From Sphingomonas sp. LC-1 (lineage in GTDB: Bacteria; Pseudomonadota; Alphaproteobacteria; Sphingomonadales; Sphingomonadaceae), in the NCBI RefSeq assembly GCF_025371035.1, contig NZ_JANZXB010000018.1, positions 1 to 35,376 on the forward strand: a stretch of DNA of 35,376 nt, given 5' to 3'. The notes under the pieces are model-generated. The model ran no database searches and was not told the origin of the DNA. It saw only the letters and a list, made by a program, of their open reading frames with translations. This document shows, piece by piece, positions 7,343 through 14,404 of this stretch; position 1 is the stretch's first letter; every line of letters starts with the position of its first letter. A program made the translations under genes and the position numbers.

Positions 7343-9373
7343 ATGCCGATGATTACCACTGGCGACCTGAACATGGAGGTGTCGCTTTACGGCACGGAGG
7401 CGGGGCAGCCGTTGCTCCTGATCCATGGCTGGCCGGATGATGCGTCGACATGGGATGAGGTGGCGCCCGCACTGGCCGCGGAAGGGTTCCGCGTCATCGT
7501 CCCGACGTTGCGTGGGTTCGGCGCTACGCGCTTCCTCAACGACGATGCCCTGCGGACCGGCAACAGCGCGATGCTCGCGATCGACATGATCGCGCTGCTC
7601 GACGCGCTCGGCGTCGACCGCTTCATGGTTGCCGGGCACGATTGGGGGTCGAACACCGTCGAAGCGCTCGCGGTCGGCTGGCCAGAGCGGGTGGAGCGGA
7701 TGGCGATGCTGTCGACCCCGCCCCGGCTCGGCGGCATGGCGACGCCGCCGTTCCAGCAGACCCAGCGGCAATGGTATCACTGGTTCATGGCGACGGGCCG
7801 CGGGGCGGAAGCGGTACGCGCAGACCGGCGCGGGTTCACCCATCTGCATTGGGTCAACTGGTCGCCACCGGGATGGTTCGACGAGGTGACGTTTAACCGT
7901 GTCGCCCGGTCGTTCGACAATCCCGACTGGGTCGACGTGACGCTCCACAGCTATCGCGCGCGCTGGGGCGAAGCGGAACCTGATCCACGAAGCGCCTGGC
8001 TGGAGGACAAGGTCAAGGCGACCACGACCTTGTCTCTGCCGACGCTATACATCCACGGCGATGCCGACGGCGTGAATCCGCCCTCGACCGCGCAGCACGT
8101 GCCAGCAAAATTCGCTGGGCCGTTCGCGCGCATCACCATGACCGGGGTCGGCCATTTCCCGCAACGCGAGAACCCGCATGCGGTGGTGCGCCACCTCCTT
8201 TCCCTCTTCGCCGGCGACCCCGCCGCGTTCACCGATACGATCGACAGGAGCCTGACCATGAAAAAAGCCGCACCTTATGCCGCCGGAATCGCCGCCATCG
8301 GCCTGGTTGCCGCTGCTGCAGCCGGCGTTGCCCACGCTCAGGGGCGCAGCGCACAGCTGACCCAGGTGGCGCAGTTCGATCATCAGGCGACCGGCGTCGC
8401 CGTGACCGAGGATGGCCGGCGCTTCGTCAATTTCCCCCGCTGGACCGACGACGCGCCCATCTCGGTTGCCGAGGTGATGAAGGACGGCAGCTTGCGTCCC
8501 TATCCCGACGCCAAGTGGAACAGCTGGCGCAATGCCCGTGCCAACGAACTGCCGGTCGGCGACTATTTCGTCTGCGTGCAGTCGATCGTCCCCGATGGCC
8601 ATGGCAACCTCTGGGTGCTGGATCCCGGCGCGCCGGGCAACGAGAAGATCCTCGAAGGCGCCCCGAAACTCGTCCGCATCGATCTGGCATCGAACAGGGT
8701 GACGAAGACGATCCTGGTTCCCGGCGACGTGGCGTTGCAGGGCACCTACCTCAACGACATCCGCTTCTCGCCCGACGGCAAGACCGGCTACATCACCGAC
8801 AGCGGCACGCGCGGCGCGATCATCGTCGTCGACCTGGAGAGCGGCAAGAGCCACCGTGCGCTTGACGGGCACCCCTCGACGCAGATCAACAAGACGGTGA
8901 AGGTCACGCTCGACGGCAAGCCGCTCGTCCGCCCCGATGGCCGCCAGCCTGCCTTCGCCGCCGATGGCATCGCGATCTCCAAAGACGGCAAGACGCTCTA
9001 CTATCAGGCGCTGACCGGCAAGACGCTGTATTCGATCGACACCGCCAAGCTGCGGTCGGACGTCAGCGAGGCCGACCGGGCGGCAGCGGTGAAGACGGTC
9101 GCGCAGACCCACGTTGCCGACGGCCTGTGGATGAGCAAGGCGGGCGTCCTCTACCTGACCTCGCCGACCGATTATGCGATCAAGCGGCTGAACGGCGCGA
9201 CCGTCGAGACGGTGCTGACCGACCGCCGCCTGCGCTGGCCCGACACCTTCTCCGAAGGGCGCGACGGGACGATGTACGTCACCGCCAGCCATATCCAGGA
9301 CACCAACTGGTTCACGCCCGGCGCACCGCCGTCGATCAAGACGCAGCTGTTCTCCTTCGCGCCCGCCAAGTGA
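7343..9373 (+). CDS. Epoxide-hydrolase-like protein fused in frame to an MRJP/yellow-type beta-propeller
   Basis: One uninterrupted 676-codon frame. Residues 1-305 are an alpha/beta hydrolase with oxyanion motif HGWP (28-31), nucleophile elbow GHDWG placing Asp at 100, acid near D242 and base H271. The Asp nucleophile points to the epoxide hydrolase or dehalogenase branch. Residues 306-676 form a complete exported royal-jelly/yellow-type propeller (annotated in relatives as L-dopachrome-tautomerase-related), with its own signal peptide at 306-333. A signal peptide in mid-protein argues that two genes were ancestrally separate and only the intervening stop was lost; translation may restart at 8258. 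Strong AGGAGG precedes 7343. A 170-bp gap separates it from catalase 1. Confidence 0.85.
   Translation: MPMITTGDLNMEVSLYGTEAGQPLLLIHGWPDDASTWDEVAPALAAEGFRVIVPTLRGFGATRFLNDDALRTGNSAMLAIDMIALLDALGVDRFMVAGHDWGSNTVEALAVGWPERVERMAMLSTPPRLGGMATPPFQQTQRQWYHWFMATGRGAEAVRADRRGFTHLHWVNWSPPGWFDEVTFNRVARSFDNPDWVDVTLHSYRARWGEAEPDPRSAWLEDKVKATTTLSLPTLYIHGDADGVNPPSTAQHVPAKFAGPFARITMTGVGHFPQRENPHAVVRHLLSLFAGDPAAFTDTIDRSLTMKKAAPYAAGIAAIGLVAAAAAGVAHAQGRSAQLTQVAQFDHQATGVAVTEDGRRFVNFPRWTDDAPISVAEVMKDGSLRPYPDAKWNSWRNARANELPVGDYFVCVQSIVPDGHGNLWVLDPGAPGNEKILEGAPKLVRIDLASNRVTKTILVPGDVALQGTYLNDIRFSPDGKTGYITDSGTRGAIIVVDLESGKSHRALDGHPSTQINKTVKVTLDGKPLVRPDGRQPAFAADGIAISKDGKTLYYQALTGKTLYSIDTAKLRSDVSEADRAAAVKTVAQTHVADGLWMSKAGVLYLTSPTDYAIKRLNGATVETVLTDRRLRWPDTFSEGRDGTMYVTASHIQDTNWFTPGAPPSIKTQLFSFAPAK
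8258..9373 (+). CDS. Likely independent start: exported MRJP/yellow-family beta-propeller (same frame)
   Basis: This is the downstream half of the fused frame, listed because it has its own translation signals. ACAGGAG at 8244-8250 lies seven bases before ATG 8258, and the first residues (MKKAAPYAAGIAAIGLVAAA, then an AHAQ end) form a textbook Sec signal peptide. The mature 340 or so residues have the blade pattern of the major-royal-jelly/yellow family: LWVLDPGAPG, YITDSGTRG, AADGIAISKDGKTLYYQAL and LRWPDTFSEG. Bacterial members are uncharacterised; a periplasmic binding or lactonase-like role is possible. If translated only as a fusion, the signal would be internal and probably nonfunctional. 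Confidence 0.7.
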   Translation: MKKAAPYAAGIAAIGLVAAAAAGVAHAQGRSAQLTQVAQFDHQATGVAVTEDGRRFVNFPRWTDDAPISVAEVMKDGSLRPYPDAKWNSWRNARANELPVGDYFVCVQSIVPDGHGNLWVLDPGAPGNEKILEGAPKLVRIDLASNRVTKTILVPGDVALQGTYLNDIRFSPDGKTGYITDSGTRGAIIVVDLESGKSHRALDGHPSTQINKTVKVTLDGKPLVRPDGRQPAFAADGIAISKDGKTLYYQALTGKTLYSIDTAKLRSDVSEADRAAAVKTVAQTHVADGLWMSKAGVLYLTSPTDYAIKRLNGATVETVLTDRRLRWPDTFSEGRDGTMYVTASHIQDTNWFTPGAPPSIKTQLFSFAPAK

Positions 9374-9384
9374 TCGGACATCCC

Positions 9385-10470
9385 ATGACCTATCTACGCT
9401 ATTCGCCCAACATCGAAACACCGGAGACCGACGAACAGGAGAGCATCGACGGCATCATCCAGGGCATGACCCAGGAGAGCCAGACCGTCGAGAAGCGCGA
9501 CGGGCATGCGGTACGGGCGAGCCACGCCAAGAGCACGGCTTGCGTGATCGGCAAGCTCATCGTCGCGCCCGGGCTGCCACCCGAACTCGCTCAGGGCCTG
9601 TTCGCGGAGCCGCGCACATTCGATGTTGCCGTCCGTTTTGCGCAAGGACCCGGTGAGAAGCTCGGCGACCGCGTCTCGACCCATCGCGGCATGTCGATCA
9701 AGGTGTTCGGTGTCGAGGGCACGAAGCTGCCCGGCCATGACGCGCCGACGCAGGACTTCGTCCTCGCCAGCGGCACGACCTTCCCGGCGGGCACCGCTGC
9801 GGGCTTCCTCTCGCAAGCCAAGAAGATTGGCTTGACGGTGCCCATGCCCGAAGGGGTGAAGAGTGCGGCCGCCTCTGTCGCTCGCAACATCAACAAGGTG
9901 CTGAACGCCGTCGGTGCGGGTCCGAGCCCGACACTGGACTTTTATGGCCACCCCTTCAGCCACCCGCTGGTCGAGGAATATTTCAGCCAGTGCCCGGTGC
10001 GCTTCGGGGATCATGTGGCCAAAATCGGGGCTTTCCCCGTCGCAGCCGAGCAACGGGCGCTCGCCGATTGGCAGCTCGACCCGCATCAGGATGAGGATGG
10101 CTTCCGCCATGCCGCGGTCGAGTACTTCGAGGGCAAGGATGCGGTGTTCGAGCTTCGGGCGCAGCTATGGACCGATGCCGAGACGCAGCCGATCGAGGAT
10201 ACCTCCGTCGATTGGCCGACAAGCGAAAGCCCATATCGTACCGTCGCCACGATCCGACTGCCGCGGCAGTCGGCCTATGGTCCCTACCGCGTCCGCTACT
10301 TCGACGAGGTTATGACGTTCCGCCCGGCCCATAGCCTTGAGGCACATCGCCCGCTGGGCGGCGTGATGCGCGCGCGCATGCAGGTCTACCAGGCGCTCAG
10401 CGACTTCCGCCACCGAGAGAACGGCATCGCGGCCGCCAACACCCATAACATCCAGGACATTCCAGCCTGA
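9385..10470 (+). CDS. Catalase-like heme protein 2 (y4iL-type)
   Basis: A 361-residue paralogue of the 6090 gene with the same heme-site pattern: distal H47 in RASHAKST and proximal R331-x-x-x-Y335 (RMQVY). The two proteins share the order of motifs (LPPELAQGLF, then D.PTQDFV or similar, then a PLGEEYFS-like segment) but differ substantially, so the duplication is not recent. It starts 11 bp after the propeller stop, which makes cotranscription very likely. The longer reading from 9127 runs through the propeller gene in another frame and is not real. A role with organic hydroperoxides is inferred from the family and neighbours only. Confidence 0.88.
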   Translation: MTYLRYSPNIETPETDEQESIDGIIQGMTQESQTVEKRDGHAVRASHAKSTACVIGKLIVAPGLPPELAQGLFAEPRTFDVAVRFAQGPGEKLGDRVSTHRGMSIKVFGVEGTKLPGHDAPTQDFVLASGTTFPAGTAAGFLSQAKKIGLTVPMPEGVKSAAASVARNINKVLNAVGAGPSPTLDFYGHPFSHPLVEEYFSQCPVRFGDHVAKIGAFPVAAEQRALADWQLDPHQDEDGFRHAAVEYFEGKDAVFELRAQLWTDAETQPIEDTSVDWPTSESPYRTVATIRLPRQSAYGPYRVRYFDEVMTFRPAHSLEAHRPLGGVMRARMQVYQALSDFRHRENGIAAANTHNIQDIPA

Positions 10471-10507
10471 GCTGAACGCCAGCGCTGCCGATAGTGAGAG
10501 GACAATC

Positions 10508-10552
10508 ATGAAGTTCGAAGGCAAGTACTACGTTCAGGCGGAGAACGCGTGA
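10508..10552 (+). CDS. 14-codon mini-ORF upstream of the SDR, possible leader
   Basis: MKFEGKYYVQAENA starts with ATG six bases after a GAGAGG-type ribosome site and stops with TGA overlapping the SDR start (TGATG). The first six residues look like the usual opening of an SDR enzyme, so this may be a relic of an older SDR start, or a coupling or leader peptide. Too short to support a function. Confidence 0.3.
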   Translation: MKFEGKYYVQAENA

Positions 10553-11313
10553 TGGCGCGCTTTTCCAACAAGGTCATTGTCATCACGGGGGCCGCCTCGG
10601 GGATCGGTGAAGGCGCCGCGCGCCGCTTCGCCGAGGAAGGCGCAACGCTGGTGTTAGGCGACATCGACAAGGCCGGGCTCGACAAGCTGGCGGGCGAACT
10701 GCACGGCACAGTCGAAACCCACGAGACCGACGTGTCCGACCGCGCTGCATGCGAGGCGCTCGTCCAGGCTGCGATCGATCGCTTCGGCCGGATCGACGTG
10801 CTGGTCAACGACGCCGGCGTCGATCATCTGGGCAAGGTGGACGAGGGCGACTTCGCCGAATTTACCAGAGTGATCGAGACCGACCTGTACGGCGTCGTGC
10901 ACATGAGCCGCGCGGCTATCTCCCATCTGCGCCAGTCTAAGGGGTGCATCGTCAACGTCTCGTCGGTGTCCGGGCTGGGCGGCGACTGGAACCATAGTTT
11001 CTACTGCGCCGCAAAGGGCGCGGTGAGCAACTTTACTCGAGCTCTGGCGATGGACGAGGCGAAGCATGGCGTCCGCGTCAACGCGGTCAACCCGTCACTC
11101 ACCTACACGGCGCTGACCGCGGGGATGAAGGAACAGCCTGAGTTGATCGCCAAGTTCGAAGAGCGCATCCCGTTAGGCCGCGGCGCCGAGCCCGCCGACA
11201 TCTCTGGGGTAATCGCGTTCCTGGCGAGCGAGGATGCGCATTTCGTGACGGGCGTAAATCTGCCGGTCGATGGCGGCCTGACCGCGTCAAACGGGCAACC
11301 GCCGCTGTCTTAA
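10552..11313 (+). CDS. SDR-family NAD(P)-dependent oxidoreductase
   Basis: A classical short-chain dehydrogenase of 253 residues. The cofactor motif TGAASGIG is at 12-19, the active-site serine is around 137-138 (VNVSSVSG), and Y151-x-x-x-K155 is present (YCAAK). Two positions are unusual: the structural NNAG reads NDAG (86-89), and the usual catalytic asparagine of helix 4 is replaced by D111 (ETDLYG). The acidic residue D37 after beta-2 (GDID) favours NAD over NADP. ATG 10552 is preceded by GGCGGAG and overlaps the mini-ORF stop; a GTG one codon earlier is possible. Last gene of the catalase run; the alcohol or ketone substrate is unknown. Confidence 0.9.
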   Translation: MARFSNKVIVITGAASGIGEGAARRFAEEGATLVLGDIDKAGLDKLAGELHGTVETHETDVSDRAACEALVQAAIDRFGRIDVLVNDAGVDHLGKVDEGDFAEFTRVIETDLYGVVHMSRAAISHLRQSKGCIVNVSSVSGLGGDWNHSFYCAAKGAVSNFTRALAMDEAKHGVRVNAVNPSLTYTALTAGMKEQPELIAKFEERIPLGRGAEPADISGVIAFLASEDAHFVTGVNLPVDGGLTASNGQPPLS

Positions 11314-11322
11314 TGAATGTGA

Positions 11323-11342
11323 GGCGGGCCCTTGAGCCCGCC
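11323..11342 (+). terminator. GC-rich hairpin after the SDR gene
   Basis: GGCGGGC at 11323-11329 pairs perfectly with GCCCGCC at 11336-11342 around a six-base loop, ten bases after the SDR stop. There is no T tract, so it may terminate weakly or stabilise the 3' end. Confidence 0.55.
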
Positions 11343-11428
11343 CACTATTCGGGATTGGACCATGCCGCTGGTGCCAAATTCGTCAGGGGCAACTTGCTCA
11401 GGCCGATTGATTCACGTCGTGACAGTTT

Positions 11429-11490
11429 GACCCAGTTGCGGCCGTTCGCGGCCTCGTTTTAGCTCCCCATCTCCTGCCATCCGTTCATGT
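11429..11490 (+). repeat. 62-bp dispersed intergenic repeat, copy 2
   Basis: It begins GACCCAGTTGCGGCCGTTCG and ends CCTGCCATCCGTTCATGT. The two internal boxes (CGGCCGTTC and CTGCCATCC) are again 35 bp apart. It is gap-free against the other three copies. Confidence 0.75.
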
Positions 11491-11621
11491 TGGCTGCGTG
11501 GAGGCGCTGGGCCCTCAACCCTGCCCGCTTTCCGAAAAAGGATCGAGAAAAGAGAATGTCTGGCCCGATAGGAAACTGGCCGCTAGCCGGGCGACGCCCT
11601 TAAGCGGCCGCGATTTTGATG

Positions 11622-11900
11622 TCAGTTAAGGCCCCACATTGCAGCACGATTACGGGCAAGATCACTCATGAAAACCTCCAGCGCAGCTAATCGGCGGTCG
11701 ACTTCCGACGCTGGTACGTCGTTCCAAACAGAATGGTCGTAATTGGCACGAGCCGCTTTAAGATCGTCACCGGCTTGATAGCGCTCGGACATATAGAGCG
11801 TTTCAAGCAAGTCGGTAGGGCGCTCACGCTCGCTCGCTTTAATCGCCCCATACTTGATTAGGTATTCGGATATAATGCCATCGTTTGAAGTGCTGACCAT
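11622..11900 (-). CDS. Small hypothetical protein (92 aa)
   Basis: The family is not recognised. The protein is soluble and probably helical, rich in charged residues, with no signal peptide, membrane segment or cysteine. A tryptophan-containing central stretch (NYDHSVWNDVPASEVDRRLA) and an amphipathic C-terminal helix (LEVFMSDLARNRAAMW) stand out. The ATG at 11900 has a good AAGGGGA ribosome site six bases upstream. Base composition is less GC-rich than the neighbours, which may indicate separate acquisition. It is divergent from the broken arginase-family gene. Confidence 0.55.
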   Translation of the reverse strand: MVSTSNDGIISEYLIKYGAIKASERERPTDLLETLYMSERYQAGDDLKAARANYDHSVWNDVPASEVDRRLAALEVFMSDLARNRAAMWGLN

Positions 11901-12013
11901 GATCTTCCCCTTTCGGAGAGGAACATGGGTAGGCGATCTCCGTACGTCCAGAGCCAGCAGCGGCTACGCCGAATGATCGGCGTCGGATGCCCCCCATCTG
12001 TGCTAACCAGCTT

Positions 12014-12027
12014 TTCCCGATTGGGAA
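12014..12027. repeat. Near-palindrome TTCCCGATTGGGAA
   Basis: TTCCC-GATT-GGGAA lies between the small hypothetical gene and the broken arginase-family gene. A very similar element, TTCCTGATCGGGAA, lies on the other side of that gene at 13078-13091, so the pair flanks it. Function unknown. Confidence 0.4.
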
Positions 12028-12032
12028 CGACC

Positions 12033-12058
12033 AACGAGACGGTCGGCACCGTCTCGTT
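12033..12058. repeat. Perfect 11-bp hairpin in a divergent promoter region
   Basis: AACGAGACGGT (12033-12043) is perfectly complementary to ACCGTCTCGTT (12048-12058) around a CGGC tetraloop. It is about 75 bp upstream of the arginase-family start and 130 bp upstream of the divergent small gene. It could be an operator, an attenuator or a terminator; no T tract follows. Confidence 0.6.
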
Positions 12059-12132
12059 TCGGATGGTATTTCGAGAATCGGCCGCGTCGCGCCAATATTG
12101 CTGAGTGATCTGGTTCAACCTAGCGTCGCGCA

Positions 12133-13063
12133 ATGCACGTTATCACCGCTCCATCGAACCTCGGCCTTCGGCCACTGCACCTCAACCACGAGCCCGGCAC
12201 ATGGCGGGCACCTGCGGCTCTCCTTGAGGCGGGGCTGCTAGACGCGATCGGCGCGCCGCTCGTTACGAGTTTGCCGCGTCCGACCTACTCGACGGAGCCG
12301 CAAGAACGGACGCGCATACGCAATGGTCGCACCATGCGGGACTTCAATTTATTGCTGGCTGATGCCGTCCGCGATGTACGGCGTAGACGCGAGTTCGCCC
12401 TCGTCATCGGTGGCGACTGCTCGATACTCATGGGGGCGCTCGCTGGCGCGCGCCGCGAGGGGCCAATCGCTTTGGTCCACATCGATGGCCATAGCGACTT
12501 CCGGCATCCGGGAAACTACGACTTCGATCAGAATTTTGGGTGCTGCGGCGGGTATGGACCTTGCTTTGGTAACGGGGCGTGGTGAGCCGCTGGGAACAGA
12601 ATGGCCGGGTATCGAAGGCGCGCTCGTAACAGATGGCGACGTGATCCAGCTTGGTGAGCGCGAGAGCCAAGATGCGGACTTCGCGTGGCCCGACGTGCAA
12701 CATACCGCCATTGATACAATCGACGTATTTGAGGCAGCCGCCATTGGGGTGGAAGGCGTTGCTGCGCGCATCGCCACCATGCTGGCGGCTAAGCCGGATC
12801 AAGGGTTCTGGATTCACCTCGACGTGGATGTGCTGGACGAAACTATCATGCCTGCGGTCGATTGCCCTGGGAGCCCCGGCATATCGCCGGATGACTTGGT
12901 TGCGATCCTGCATCCGCTTGTCGCTGATGCTCGATGCCGAGGCATGACCGTATCGGTGTTTGACCCAGACCTTGATCCCGATGGCAAGTATGCAGCTGCA
13001 ATCGTCTCGCTGATGGCGAGACTACCTTTCCCGGCGCGTGCATCGGCTCAGCCGGCCGCGTAA
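12133..13063 (+). pseudogene. Arginase-family (ureohydrolase) gene with a single-base frameshift
   Basis: Manganese-site motifs of the arginase/agmatinase/formiminoglutamase superfamily are visible: GGDCS (usual GGDHS or GGDCS), HIDGHSDF and HLDVDVLDE. They are split over two frames. The first frame reads ...NYDFDQN and then turns to nonsense, stopping at codon 150. Removing one T from TTTT at 12534-12537 restores DQN-LGAAAGMDLALVTGRGEP, the expected family continuation, up to 13063. So one extra T in a homopolymer breaks an otherwise intact gene of about 309 codons. It could be a recent inactivation or a sequencing error. The substrate is probably a guanidino or formimino compound; which one cannot be told. 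Confidence 0.85.
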
Positions 13064-13148
13064 GCGTTAGCGAAGCCTTCCTGATCGGGAACCAGTAACG
13101 GGAATCCGATTGCGCCGGCCGCGCCAAGGGGTGTCTGCGGGGTCCGCT

Positions 13149-13182
13149 TTCCCGAAATCTGTTCCCGACTGCATTTTCCCGA
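13149..13182 (+). repeat. Three TTCCCGA motifs in tandem
   Basis: TTCCCGA occurs at 13149-13155, 13162-13168 and 13176-13182, spaced 13 and 14 bp. Related TTCCCGA/TCGGGAA words occur at 12014, 13078 and 13343. Iteron- or operator-like spacing; role unknown. Confidence 0.45.
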
Positions 13183-13308
13183 AACTGTTAGGTGACGACG
13201 GAGAAACGGGAAAGCCGCGGGCTTCCCACGGGCGCGTTTGGTGAACGCGATCGGGACGTTGAGGAGCCGAGATCGAGCGCGTAGTGGTCGATCGCCAGTA
13301 ACTGTGAA

Positions 13309-13370
13309 GACCCACAATCGGTCATTCAAGCCCCCCTACCCGGTTCCCGATTTCGGACATCCGTTCATGT
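13309..13370 (+). repeat. 62-bp dispersed intergenic repeat, copy 3
   Basis: It begins GACCCACAATCGGTCATTCA and ends TTTCGGACATCCGTTCATGT. Boxes CGGTCATTC and CGGACATCC are 35 bp apart. No gaps against the other copies. Confidence 0.75.
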
Positions 13371-13472
13371 CGATCGTTACGGCAGCATTGGCCTTGCTGG
13401 GCGATTGGGGCGCCGCAGAGGAGGTTAAGGAAGCAGCCTCGTTTCTTGGGGCTAAAGATATTCGATGTAGAT

Positions 13473-13502
13473 AGCCCCGACCGTTTAACACCGATCGGGG
13501 CT
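13473..13502 (-). terminator. Hairpin at the 3' end of the YghA-like SDR
   Basis: AGCCCCGA (13473-13480) pairs perfectly with TCGGGGCT (13495-13502) around a 14-nt loop, nine bases beyond the stop of the minus-strand SDR. A short T-containing stretch follows in each direction. Its position fits a terminator. Confidence 0.55.
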
Positions 13503-13510
13503 CTTCGATG

Positions 13511-14404
13511 TCAGGCGACCCCAGCACCACCGGTGACGCCGTACACTTCGCCGCTGATGTAGCTGCCTTCCTGGCTTGCCAGGAGCACATAGACCGGTGC
13601 GATCTCGACAGGCTGACCTGGCCGACCATACTGGCTTTCCGACCCGAACTTCATCACAGCCTCGGGCGGCTGGCCGCCGGATGCCTGGAGCGGCGTCCAG
13701 AAGGGGCCGGGAGCCACGACGTTGGCGCGGATGCCCTTCTCCAGCAACTGCTTGGCCAGCGCCTTGGTGTAGGCCACGATCCCCGCTTTGGTCGTGGCAT
13801 AATCGAGCAGGATGGCGGACGGATCATAGGCCTGCACCGAGGCGGTGGTGATGACTGACCCACCTGCCGGTAGATGCGGCACGGTCGCCTGCGCGATCCA
13901 GTGCATGGCATAGAGGTTGGTCTTCATGGTCTTGTCGAAATCCTCCGACGTGACCTTCGAGATGTCCTCACGGTTCTGCTGCCGACCCGCATTGATGACG
14001 AGGATATCGAGACCGCCAAGCTTCTCGACCGCCTGCTTCACGAGCGTCTTGCACCAGGCCTCGTCGGTGATGTCGCCGGGCAGGTCGACGGCTTTGCGCC
14101 CCTCCGCTTCGATGAGTTGGATCACCTCGACCGCGTCACTTTTCTCGGACTCGAGGTATGACAGAGCGACGTCAGCACCCTCGCGTGCAAACGCGATAGC
14201 CGCCGCGCGACCGATGCCGCTGTCCGCGCCGGTGATGAGCGCCTTGCGCCCAGCAAGCTTGCCTGAACCCTTATAGCTCGTCTCGCCGTGGTCGGGCACA
14301 GGATCCATCTTCGACGCTTCACCGGGGACAGGCTGCGGCTGCCGCGGGAAAGGCGGCTGCGGATATTGCGAGCGAGGATCCTGCATAGTCAGACGGTCAG
14401 TCAT
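13511..14404 (-). CDS. SDR-family oxidoreductase, YghA-like
   Basis: A 297-residue SDR with the N-terminal proline-rich extension (PRSQYPQPPFPRQPQPVPGE) and motifs of the E. coli YghA/B. subtilis YhdF group: cofactor loop TGADSGIG, INAG, the serine in TTASVQ, YATTK with catalytic Tyr and Lys, and C-terminal EGSYISGEVYGVTGG. The family reduces aldehydes or ketones with NAD(P)H and is often stress-induced. ATG 14404 was chosen over 14416 because GGAGA lies just upstream and because it overlaps the stop of the small upstream gene (ATGA), a sign of translational coupling. It lies downstream of the rhodopsin/blh pair on the same strand. Substrate unknown. Confidence 0.9.
   Translation of the reverse strand: MTDRLTMQDPRSQYPQPPFPRQPQPVPGEASKMDPVPDHGETSYKGSGKLAGRKALITGADSGIGRAAAIAFAREGADVALSYLESEKSDAVEVIQLIEAEGRKAVDLPGDITDEAWCKTLVKQAVEKLGGLDILVINAGRQQNREDISKVTSEDFDKTMKTNLYAMHWIAQATVPHLPAGGSVITTASVQAYDPSAILLDYATTKAGIVAYTKALAKQLLEKGIRANVVAPGPFWTPLQASGGQPPEAVMKFGSESQYGRPGQPVEIAPVYVLLASQEGSYISGEVYGVTGGAGVA

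Larger units (their letters stand above)
11314..11621. other. Intergenic region, no gene
   Basis: Roughly 300 bp between convergent genes. It contains a GC hairpin after the SDR (11323-11342), the 11-bp palindrome TCACG-T-CGTGA at 11412-11422, and copy 2 of the 62-bp repeat (11429-11490). Nothing else was recognised in 11491-11621. Confidence 0.7.
13064..13510. other. Repeat-rich intergenic region, no convincing gene
   Basis: It holds near-palindrome TTCCTGATCGGGAA (13078-13091), a cluster of three TTCCCGA motifs (13149-13182), 62-bp repeat copy 3 (13309-13370) and a convergent-terminator-like hairpin (13473-13502). Open frames here lack ribosome sites and family resemblance. Confidence 0.6.

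Noticed and set aside
8045-9421. 458-codon minus-strand open frame
   Set aside because: It lies opposite the well-supported hydrolase/propeller gene and shows no family pattern or ribosome site.
11933-11959. Second EcfG-like promoter, GGAAC-N16-CGTA, upstream of the arginase-family gene
   Set aside because: The -10 element differs from CGTT and it lies about 170 bp from the start codon, so it is too weak to list.
11858-12133. 91-codon minus-strand frame overlapping the small hypothetical gene
   Set aside because: It overlaps the better supported gene start at 11900, crosses the 11-bp hairpin and has no ribosome site.
13048-13329. 93-codon minus-strand frame in the intergenic region
   Set aside because: It is rich in Arg and Pro, is built over the TTCCCGA cluster, has no start signal and matches no family I know.
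13064-13510. CRISPR-like array in the repeat-rich gap
   Set aside because: Repeats are only 7 bp with 6-7 bp spacers, and no cas genes are present.
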